Positions 1 to 6,103 of a stretch of DNA of 10,765 nucleotides are shown one piece after another. The stretch spans positions 1 to 10,765 of the forward strand of contig CAMOFU010000071.1 of NCBI GenBank assembly GCA_946613705.1. Direction: 5' to 3'. Made by a program: the position numbers and the translations under genes. Source of the stretch: an uncultured Clostridia bacterium (GTDB taxonomy: Bacteria > Bacillota > Clostridia > Oscillospirales > Ruminococcaceae). Position 1 is the stretch's first letter. Every line of letters begins with the position of its first letter. The notes below the pieces were generated by a model, which had not been told where the DNA came from, searched no databases, and worked only from the letters and a program-made list of their open reading frames with translations.

Positions 1-40
1 TATGACCCGCCTTTTTATGTCATATGTACGATCTACCGTT

Positions 41-697
41 CTACAGCATGGCAATAAGCTCCGAGTAATCCGAAAAACTCAGATCAGCCTCGTGGCGCAT
101 CATAGCATCGTCCTCGGGGAAAATTCCGTTCACAACGGCAGCAGCTGCAAAGCCCCCCGCCTTGGCACCGCGTATGCCCTCGATTATATCCTCGAAAACA
201 AGGCATTCATGCGGCATTGAACCGAGCTTTTCGGCAGCGAAAAGATAAACGTCGGGAAAACCCTTGCCGCGCCGTACTTCTTCTGTTGATGCAAAAGCAT
301 CAATAAAACCGAGCAGACCGTTGTTTTTAAGAACAGCTGTGTATAGCGCCTTGTTTGATGCAGTCGCCAGCGCGGTCTTTATCCCGAGCTGCTTGATGCG
401 GCCGAGAAACTCAGCCGCGTGCGGCTTTGCTTTGATGTTGTGAGAGTATTCGTATACTGCCATCTCGAACCATTCGTTTATCAGTTCATCGGGGGATTCA
501 TCAAGAGAAAAGCGTTTTTTGGTGTATTCGGCAGCATCTGAAAAATTCATCACGGAAACGCTTTTGGCATAGTCGTCGGGTATCTCTATCCCGCGTTTTT
601 TCAGGAATTTGATATCTATATTCTTCCAGACATCGGCAGAGTCTATCAGTGTTCCGTCAAGGTCGAATATCATACAGCCGAAACGGTCAAGCTTCAT
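41..697 (-). CDS. HAD-superfamily hydrolase, beta-phosphoglucomutase/phosphatase-like
   Basis: Predicted cytosolic HAD-superfamily enzyme of 218 residues, the usual size for the beta-phosphoglucomutase/phosphoglycolate phosphatase group. All four HAD motifs can be seen: motif I DLDGT (D12 nucleophile, D14 acid/base), motif II threonine in ATAS (T112), motif III lysine in GKGFPD (K145), and motif IV FED (E169, D170) followed by GIRGAKAGG, which binds the metal. A helical cap between residues about 20 and 90 fits the subclass I cap of the phosphomutase-like branch. The start is supported by GAGGTGAT five bases upstream of the ATG. It is divergent from the lipoprotein gene at 776. The substrate cannot be told from sequence; a sugar phosphate is the family's usual type. 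No terminator is visible in the 40 bases left of its stop. Family assignment is firm; substrate and exact subfamily are open. Confidence 0.9.
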   Translation of the reverse strand: MKLDRFGCMIFDLDGTLIDSADVWKNIDIKFLKKRGIEIPDDYAKSVSVMNFSDAAEYTKKRFSLDESPDELINEWFEMAVYEYSHNIKAKPHAAEFLGRIKQLGIKTALATASNKALYTAVLKNNGLLGFIDAFASTEEVRRGKGFPDVYLFAAEKLGSMPHECLVFEDIIEGIRGAKAGGFAAAAVVNGIFPEDDAMMRHEADLSFSDYSELIAML

Positions 698-725
698 TTT
701 ATCACCTCGGATTTGATTAATACTA

Positions 726-754
726 TTGACTTTTTAACAGTAACGTGCTACAAT
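726..754 (+). promoter_or_regulatory. Sigma-A type promoter for the pilin-like lipoprotein gene
   Basis: TTGACT (726-731), 17-bp spacer, TACAAT (749-754). The expected transcript start near 761 gives a very short leader, with the AGGAGTG ribosome binding site almost at the 5' end. Confidence 0.85.
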
Positions 755-775
755 ATATTAAAAGGAGTGATCTGC

Positions 776-1339
776 GTGAAAATGAATAAGATCATAGCGT
801 TTATAACATCAGCGATGATGTCGGTGAGCGTTCTTGCTTCCTGCGGCAGCAATGATGATGCCAAGAAGAATGATGACAGCAGCACAGCCACATATGTCAG
901 CAGCAAGGTGCTTCTCGGAGCAGGCGCAGCGGTAGGTCTGGGTGCAGCCGTGCTTGTTCCTTCGATGATAGGATATGTTAAGAAGTCAAAGCTGCGTTCC
1001 GCCAATTCCAATGCTAAGTTGCTGTTTACCACAATTACAGCTGCTATGGCTGATCTTGCAGCAGATGGCGATACTGCCACCATAAAGAACTGTTCGCACG
1101 GCAAAGTACTTTCACTGGAGCAGCTTGATCTGACAAATAAGATAGATAAAGCGGTCTATGAAGTCTTTGCAGATACATCGCCCGAATGTCAGGTGTATTT
1201 TGAGATAGATACCGACAGAGGTTATGTCAATATCGTGCAATGGCAGAACGGCACCGACCCCGTCGGACAGTATCCATCTCCTAATACCGATGCTTCGCGG
1301 TCTCTCACAATAGGCACTGTGCCTGAAACTGATTACTGA
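776..1339 (+). CDS. Lipoprotein with type IV pilin-like core
   Basis: Predicted 187-residue surface lipoprotein of unknown function. A basic N-terminus and hydrophobic stretch end in the lipobox L-A-S-C (C23), followed by a polar Asp/Ser-rich linker. Residues about 45-66 form a second hydrophobic segment ending in a proline (P62), then SMIGYVKKSKLRSANSNAK. This pattern resembles the IP-x-x-x-x-YVKKAR end of the type IV pilin/pseudopilin N-terminal helix. The C-terminal part (about 120-187) has the short beta-rich, Gly/Pro-ended character of small clostridial pilins. Unlike true pilins there is no G|FTLIE prepilin peptidase site and no Glu5 equivalent. The GTG at 776 is chosen because AGGAGTG ends six bases before it; the in-frame ATG at 782 is possible, and any start before 761 would precede the transcript start. 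Lipoprotein status is well supported; pilin kinship is inference from pattern. Confidence 0.75.
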   Translation: MKMNKIIAFITSAMMSVSVLASCGSNDDAKKNDDSSTATYVSSKVLLGAGAAVGLGAAVLVPSMIGYVKKSKLRSANSNAKLLFTTITAAMADLAADGDTATIKNCSHGKVLSLEQLDLTNKIDKAVYEVFADTSPECQVYFEIDTDRGYVNIVQWQNGTDPVGQYPSPNTDASRSLTIGTVPETDY

Positions 1340-1345
1340 TCTGAA

Positions 1346-1386
1346 AAAGTCCTTCTTTGCTCATCTGTTCAGCAGAGAAGGACTTT
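1346..1386. terminator. Bidirectional terminator between convergent lipoprotein genes
   Basis: AAAGTCCTTCT (1346-1356) pairs perfectly with AGAAGGACTTT (1376-1386). The stem extends inward by about five more pairs, including one G-U. On the minus strand the stem runs into a T-rich end, so it fits best as the end of the leftward gene (1401-1874) and also serves the rightward gene ending at 1339. Confidence 0.8.
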
Positions 1387-1400
1387 ATGTTTGCATTGAT

Positions 1401-1874
1401 TTATTCGGTCGTTCCTGTTGTCTTTGTGCTTCCTCTTTCCTGCGTGATCTTCAGCAGTGAGCCTAAATCGGTGCTGCCCTTTTTGAGCAGATATTGATAT
1501 TTGGTATCATTCTGCTTGACAGCGTATTTTATCATTCCGTCTTCCTCGGAGTATTCCATGAATACGGAAGCTCCCGCAGCGTCAATATCAATACCGTCGT
1601 CCGCGGGCTTGATGCTGTAGGTCTGTGAGATAACAGCGCCGAATTCGTCTAATGCTTCTATAGTGACCTTGTCGTCATCGAAGCTGAAATTCTTTGCAGT
1701 CCCCAGCTCCGATACGCCGTTTTCGGCAGCAAAATCCGCAGGGCTCTTGCCGTTGACCGAATGCACCGTCCAATTGCCCTCAAATTGATCCAGCGCCGAG
1801 CCGCAGGAGGTCATAAGGCTGCCTGCAAGTATTATCGCAGCAGCAAGTAAGGTCGTTCTTAATTTTCCGTTCAT
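1401..1874 (-). CDS. Small lipoprotein with lipocalin-like domain
   Basis: Predicted 157-residue secreted lipoprotein. Basic residues (K4, R6) and a hydrophobic stretch lead to the lipobox L-M-T-S-C with C24 as the lipidated cysteine. After it comes F-E-G-N-W-T-V-x-x-V-N-G-K, the opening typical of small lipocalin-like domains in clostridial lipoproteins (G-x-W at the first beta strand). Alternating beta-strand and turn patterns continue to about residue 132, and the tail is Ser/Thr-rich. The start at 1874 is chosen because AAAGGAGC lies seven bases upstream and the upstream in-frame ATG at 1985 falls in the promoter itself. It converges with the pilin-like lipoprotein gene over a shared terminator and diverges from the alcohol dehydrogenase gene. 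No ligand or partner can be named. Lipoprotein call is strong; the lipocalin-like fold is a moderate inference. Confidence 0.8.
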   Translation of the reverse strand: MNGKLRTTLLAAAIILAGSLMTSCGSALDQFEGNWTVHSVNGKSPADFAAENGVSELGTAKNFSFDDDKVTIEALDEFGAVISQTYSIKPADDGIDIDAAGASVFMEYSEEDGMIKYAVKQNDTKYQYLLKKGSTDLGSLLKITQERGSTKTTGTTE

Positions 1875-1956
1875 GTTGGCAGCTCCTTTAAAGTATGATC
1901 TGCGCAGTATCGGCAGGGAAGTCAAAGCATACAGCTGATCTGCTTCTGTTATTATG

Positions 1957-1985
1957 ATTATAGCATCTTCGGCGGCTTTTGTCAA
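1957..1985 (-). promoter_or_regulatory. Perfect-consensus sigma-A promoter for the small lipoprotein
   Basis: On the minus strand, TTGACA (1985-1980), 17-bp spacer, TATAAT (1962-1957): both boxes match the consensus exactly. The transcript should start near 1950, leaving a leader of about 75 bases before the ATG at 1874. This rules out the longer in-frame start at 1985. Confidence 0.9.
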
Positions 1986-2024
1986 TGGAATTGATCTGTT
2001 CGGTTTTGAACACTTTTTATATCC

Positions 2025-2053
2025 TTGATTTATATTTACACTTATGATATAAT
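2025..2053 (+). promoter_or_regulatory. Sigma-A type promoter for the iron-type alcohol dehydrogenase
   Basis: TTGATT (2025-2030), 17-bp spacer, TATAAT (2048-2053). The predicted start is near 2060, about 29 bases before the ATG at 2089. It lies back-to-back with the minus-strand promoter at 1957-1985. Confidence 0.85.
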
Positions 2054-2088
2054 AAAATAATGATAAAACTAAACAAGGAGTGTCATCA

Positions 2089-3162
2089 ATGAGATTTTAT
2101 ATGCCGACAAGAGTCTATTCAGAGAATGACTGTGTGAGTAAACACAGCAGGGAGCTTGCCTCTCTCGGAAGCCGTGCGCTGATAGTTACGGGCAGGAGCT
2201 CATCTGCTAAGAACGGCTCGCTCGGTGATGTGAATGCTGCCCTTGAAAAACACGGTGTTGAGTATGTTGTATTCAGTGATATAGAGGAGAACCCGAGCGT
2301 TGAGACGGTCATGAGGGCGCGTGAGGTCGGGCTCGGCTTCGGTGCAGACTTTGTTATCGGCATAGGCGGGGGTTCTCCGCTTGATGCTGCTAAGGCTGCC
2401 GCACTGATGCTCGGTTCTCCCGATAAGGAGTGGGAGTATATGTATGAAGCTGCTCCTACCCTTGCACTGCCTGTAGCGGCTGTTCCGACGACCTGCGGAA
2501 CAGGCTCCGAGGTCACAGGTGTTTCCGTTATCACCCGTCATGATCTGAAGACCAAGGTGTCATTAAAGCACAGGATCTTTCCGAAGCTTGCACTTATAGA
2601 CGGGAAGTACCTTCTGTCTGCTCCGAGAACAGTAATTGTGAACACCGCAGTCGATGCTTTGGCACATCTTATCGAGAGCGGTGCCAATACGCTTGCAGAC
2701 AGCTTCAGTGATATGATAGTCCTGAAAGGCCTCGATAGCTGGAGACTGTGCAGGCCGTATATCGAAGGCCGACTGCCGATAGATGAAGCAGCGGCGCAGC
2801 TTCTTATGGAAACAGCAGCCTATGCGGGAATGGCGATCGCGCAGAACGGGACATCTATCCCTCACGCTCTCAGCTATATGCTCACCTATGAGGCGGGCAT
2901 TCCTCACGGTCCTGCGGTGGGTGCATTTCAGGCCAATTATCTAAGATATTCGCCCGCAGCTATGCAGGATAAGCTTCTTGCTGCGGCAGGGTTCACATCG
3001 ACTGATGAACTGGGCGAGCTGATAAAAGCACTTGCACCTATATCCGCAGACCGCGATCTGCTTGAACGATCGGCGCAGAGCGTGCTTGCCAAGCCCGATA
3101 AGCTGGCTCTTTGCCCATATGAGCTTGATGAAGGTTTGATAAGTGAGATCATCAACATTTGA
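2089..3162 (+). CDS. Iron-containing alcohol dehydrogenase family protein
   Basis: Predicted 357-residue cytosolic NAD(P)-dependent alcohol dehydrogenase of the group III (iron-activated) family. The N-terminal Rossmann-like half carries GGGSPLD (93-99) and TTCGTGSE (134-141), which bind the cofactor. The C-terminal helical half holds the metal ligands D189 and H193 (in DALAH), H259 (IPHALSY) and H273 (IPHG), all present, so an active enzyme is expected. Length is slightly short of the family norm (about 380) but no motif is missing. The ATG at 2089 follows AAGGAG by eight bases; an in-frame GTG at 2080 begins inside that ribosome binding site and is rejected. It has its own promoter and no partner gene next to it, so the substrate (fermentative alcohol/aldehyde, diol or glycerol-like) cannot be assigned. 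No clear hairpin terminator follows. Confidence 0.93.
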   Translation: MRFYMPTRVYSENDCVSKHSRELASLGSRALIVTGRSSSAKNGSLGDVNAALEKHGVEYVVFSDIEENPSVETVMRAREVGLGFGADFVIGIGGGSPLDAAKAAALMLGSPDKEWEYMYEAAPTLALPVAAVPTTCGTGSEVTGVSVITRHDLKTKVSLKHRIFPKLALIDGKYLLSAPRTVIVNTAVDALAHLIESGANTLADSFSDMIVLKGLDSWRLCRPYIEGRLPIDEAAAQLLMETAAYAGMAIAQNGTSIPHALSYMLTYEAGIPHGPAVGAFQANYLRYSPAAMQDKLLAAAGFTSTDELGELIKALAPISADRDLLERSAQSVLAKPDKLALCPYELDEGLISEIINI

Positions 3163-3254
3163 TGTTCGATATTTGATGCTGCGCTATTTGTTTCGGCTGA
3201 GCTGATGATTTACGTTTTATTAACAGACCGTTATTAAACAGCCTTCAAAGCGCG

Positions 3255-3283
3255 TTGACAATAATGTGTAAATATGTTACAAT
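3255..3283 (+). promoter_or_regulatory. Sigma-A promoter with extended -10 for the EAL protein
   Basis: TTGACA (3255-3260), 17-bp spacer, TACAAT (3278-3283), with TG one base upstream of the -10 (3275-3276). The transcript should start near 3290, giving a leader of about 54 bases before the ATG at 3344. The gene is thus transcribed independently of the upstream dehydrogenase. Confidence 0.88.
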
Positions 3284-3343
3284 AGCACTATATAAATAAA
3301 TATACATAAAAGGTGCAGCAGCCTTGCGGCGGGAGGTGTTGGA

Positions 3344-6013
3344 ATGATAGGCAAAACAAGGGTCATAGGAGTTTGTGTTACAAGGATACATTCTGTCGGC
3401 TTGAGCGAGTATCTGCATTATTTTCAGCGTGCAGCCCTGTCTGCGGGGTACAAGCTTATCATTTTTAACAGCTCTGTCGATTTTTATAATAACGATCATA
3501 ATGATATCGGAGCAAAGTCTGTATATGAGATAATCAACTATGAGCTTCTCGACGCGCTTGTGGTTTATTACGAGAATTTCAGGAATCCCGCTGTTCCTGA
3601 CAGAATGATCGACCTTGCAAAGGCAGCAGGTGTTCCTGTGGTGATACTGAAGGGGACTGTTGATGGATGCCATTGCATAATCAATGAATATACAACGGGA
3701 TTTAAAAAACTGATAGATCATGTGATAAAAGAGCACGGTGTGACCGATACCTGCTTTATCGCAGGCCGCAAAGAGGACGACCCTGATTCTGTTCTGAGGA
3801 TATCCTGCTATAAAGATGCTCTTGAAGCTAACGGTCTTGTGTTTTCCGAGGATAATGTGGAGTACGGCGAATACTGGAATGTACCCGCCTGCATGGCTCT
3901 TCACAGGATACTCGATAAACGCGGTGCGCCGCCGAGGGCGATATTCTGTGCTAATGACTATATGGCGATAGCTGTCTGTGATGAGCTTAAACAGCTCGGC
4001 TTCCGTCTGCCTGAGGATGTTATCGTTACGGGCTTTGACGGTGTACCCGAGGCTGCGTATTATCTTCCGAAGCTTTCCACCTGCCGCGAGGATTACAGGG
4101 GCTTTGCAGAGATGACGGTAGAGGTGATAAAAGATATCATCGAGAACAATGCTCCGCCGAGAATACATCTAAATAAGTATGCGCCGTATTTTTCCGAGTC
4201 CTGCGGGTGCGTATCGGAGGAGATGGATCTCAGGGTCGCGGCAAAGGAGCAGTTTGCGGAATCACACGATTCCCTTGCTCACGAGGATTATGTGTACGAA
4301 TGGCTTGACAGAGCGCTTGAAGTCAGGGATATGAATATGCTCACAGCTATCCTGCCGGATCTTCTGCTTGCGGAATCCTATCTTTGCATAAATTCCGATT
4401 TTATCATGCAGGCGCTTGAAAACGATCAGGACAGGGAGATCATCTACACCGAGGAGCTTGAGCTGTTCGGCTCAAAGTATTCGATGCGTTCTCCTAAGCT
4501 GAAAAAATTCAGGTTCAGGGATATGATACCCGATATCGAGGGCTGGATAGATGATAAGTCCTCTTATATACTTGGAAGTATATATTCAGGCAGTGAGGTC
4601 TACGGCTATTATGCAATGAAGAGCGATGATCTCAGGCGTGATTCACATAGGATAAACCGTTTGATAAAGGCTCTTAACATTTCGTTCAATTCACTCGTCG
4701 GTTATTATCGCCAGCGTATGATGCTCGTAGGTCTGAGGACGGCAGCGTTTACCGACCAGCTGACGGGTCTGTCAAACCTTAAAGGAACTACAGAGTGGTT
4801 CGAGGATTTCTCGTCCGATTCGGATAATCATAACAGGGCCGTGTCGTTTTCTGTTTATGCTATCCCCGATTATAAATTCATATATGAGAATTACGGTATT
4901 CATGAAATAGAGGAAACGATCTGCCTGATAGCCGAGACCTTGAAGCATTCTAATAATGACAGCTGCTTTATCGGCAGAGTTTCAGAGAGCGAGTTTATGG
5001 TCATCAATTACTATGATTCGCCCGACGATATCGCTGATACGATCAATTCCGCTACCTCTAAGTTCTACGGCGCGATGAATTCATATAATGCCCGCCATGT
5101 GAAGGACTATTATATTGAAGTCAATGCAGGCTGTATCGAGGCTATGCCGGGGTGGAGCGGTACGCTTGCGACCTTCTCCAAGCTTGCGGGCAACGAGATG
5201 TATCTAAACCGACTGAACGGTAATGCTGAGCGGGGGACAAATAAAGTCAAGCTGCCTGTTGATTATTACAAAACCTTTGAGCTGCTGATAGCGAAGAATC
5301 TTTTTGATTATCATTTTCAGCCGATAGTTGATGCGCATACGGGTGAGATCGTAGCTTATGAGGCGCTTATGCGGCCGGATAAGTCTATCAATATGAATCC
5401 CACAGAGGTCATTCAGACAGCCGAGGAATACGGCAGGCTATACGATATCGAAAAGGCGACCATGTTCAATGTTCTGCGGATCTACAGCAGGTCTGTAGAG
5501 AGCTTCCACGGCAGAAAGCTGTTCATCAATTCCATTCCGGGGCATTTTCTTAATGATAAGGATTATAATGAGCTTCTGCGGCTTTACAGCAAGGAGCTGG
5601 AGCAGATAGTGATCGAGATAACCGAGGGCAGCTCTGTTTCGGATAATGAGCTTAAAAAGGTCAAGAGCATCTCCGACGGAAGTATCCCGATCGCTATCGA
5701 CGATTTCGGAACAGGGCATTCCAATATCGTAAATCTGCTGAGATATTCGCCGCAGATCATCAAGATCGACAGATATCTTATCAGCGGGATACAGAATGAT
5801 GACAATAAGCAGATGTTCTTCAGAACGACGGTTGAATTTGCACGAATGAATAACATCATGGTGCTTGCAGAGGGTGTAGAGACAGCCGAGGAGCTTATAT
5901 GCGTAAAGCGGCTCGGTGCCGATCTGATACAAGGCTTTTTTACAGGTCGTCCCGCGCCCAAGCCTCTTGAAAAGATCAGCGATGATATCAAAAGGATGCT
6001 TCTTGAAGCTTGA
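3344..6013 (+). CDS. LacI-type sensor / degenerate GGDEF / EAL c-di-GMP phosphodiesterase
   Basis: Predicted soluble 889-residue signalling protein that hydrolyses cyclic di-GMP. There is no signal peptide or membrane segment. Residues about 5-275 match a LacI/GalR-type periplasmic-binding-like ligand domain (AIFCANDYMAIA near 199-210, EDVIVTGFDG near 224-233) without a DNA-binding helix-turn-helix, ending at SCGC (286-289). Residues about 310-460 look like a GAF-like linker domain. A GGDEF domain follows, opening with DQLTGLSN (471-478), but its signature is SESEF (547-551), so cyclase activity is not expected; no RxxD inhibitory site is seen. The EAL domain (about 650-889) keeps E673-A-L, N729, E758, D786/D787 (in DDFGTG), K807, E843 and Q863, the metal-binding and catalytic set. 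The start has GGGAGGTG with GGAGG seven bases upstream. The ligand is probably a sugar or related small molecule, by family analogy only. Confidence 0.9.
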   Translation: MIGKTRVIGVCVTRIHSVGLSEYLHYFQRAALSAGYKLIIFNSSVDFYNNDHNDIGAKSVYEIINYELLDALVVYYENFRNPAVPDRMIDLAKAAGVPVVILKGTVDGCHCIINEYTTGFKKLIDHVIKEHGVTDTCFIAGRKEDDPDSVLRISCYKDALEANGLVFSEDNVEYGEYWNVPACMALHRILDKRGAPPRAIFCANDYMAIAVCDELKQLGFRLPEDVIVTGFDGVPEAAYYLPKLSTCREDYRGFAEMTVEVIKDIIENNAPPRIHLNKYAPYFSESCGCVSEEMDLRVAAKEQFAESHDSLAHEDYVYEWLDRALEVRDMNMLTAILPDLLLAESYLCINSDFIMQALENDQDREIIYTEELELFGSKYSMRSPKLKKFRFRDMIPDIEGWIDDKSSYILGSIYSGSEVYGYYAMKSDDLRRDSHRINRLIKALNISFNSLVGYYRQRMMLVGLRTAAFTDQLTGLSNLKGTTEWFEDFSSDSDNHNRAVSFSVYAIPDYKFIYENYGIHEIEETICLIAETLKHSNNDSCFIGRVSESEFMVINYYDSPDDIADTINSATSKFYGAMNSYNARHVKDYYIEVNAGCIEAMPGWSGTLATFSKLAGNEMYLNRLNGNAERGTNKVKLPVDYYKTFELLIAKNLFDYHFQPIVDAHTGEIVAYEALMRPDKSINMNPTEVIQTAEEYGRLYDIEKATMFNVLRIYSRSVESFHGRKLFINSIPGHFLNDKDYNELLRLYSKELEQIVIEITEGSSVSDNELKKVKSISDGSIPIAIDDFGTGHSNIVNLLRYSPQIIKIDRYLISGIQNDDNKQMFFRTTVEFARMNNIMVLAEGVETAEELICVKRLGADLIQGFFTGRPAPKPLEKISDDIKRMLLEA

Positions 6014-6053
6014 TATAAGTGCAGTTCACTGCTTATTATTTCAAAAACAGAAC

Positions 6054-6082
6054 AAGCGGCAGGATCTTTTTTCCTGCCGCTT
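6054..6082. terminator. Bidirectional terminator between EAL gene and beta-helix gene
   Basis: AAGCGGCAGGA (6054-6064) pairs perfectly with TCCTGCCGCTT (6072-6082) around a T-rich seven-base loop. It sits between the convergent stops at 6013 and 6104; T-rich sequence follows on either strand only loosely, but the stem is strong. Confidence 0.82.
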
Positions 6083-6103
6083 TGAATTAGCCGTTAGCTG
6101 CCG

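Noticed and set aside
768..1943. Recurring TGATCTGC at 768-775, 1896-1903 and 1936-1943 near the lipoprotein genes
   Set aside because: Orientation relative to the genes is inconsistent and similar GATCTG strings occur elsewhere in the window, so it is probably chance.
1875..1985. Longer start (ATG at 1985) for the small lipoprotein
   Set aside because: The ATG lies in the -35 box of a perfect promoter, so it would not be transcribed; a good ribosome binding site supports 1874.
3150..3164. Small hairpin CATCAA-CAT-TTGATG at the end of the dehydrogenase gene as terminator
   Set aside because: Only six AT-rich pairs, overlapping the stop codon, with no T run after it.
3290..3343. c-di-GMP riboswitch in the leader of the EAL gene
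   Set aside because: The leader is only about 54 bases and shows none of the conserved GEMM sequence.
3245..4168. Open frame of 307 codons on the minus strand opposite the EAL gene
   Set aside because: Shadow of the well-supported sensor/EAL gene; its protein shows no family motif and it lacks a ribosome binding site.
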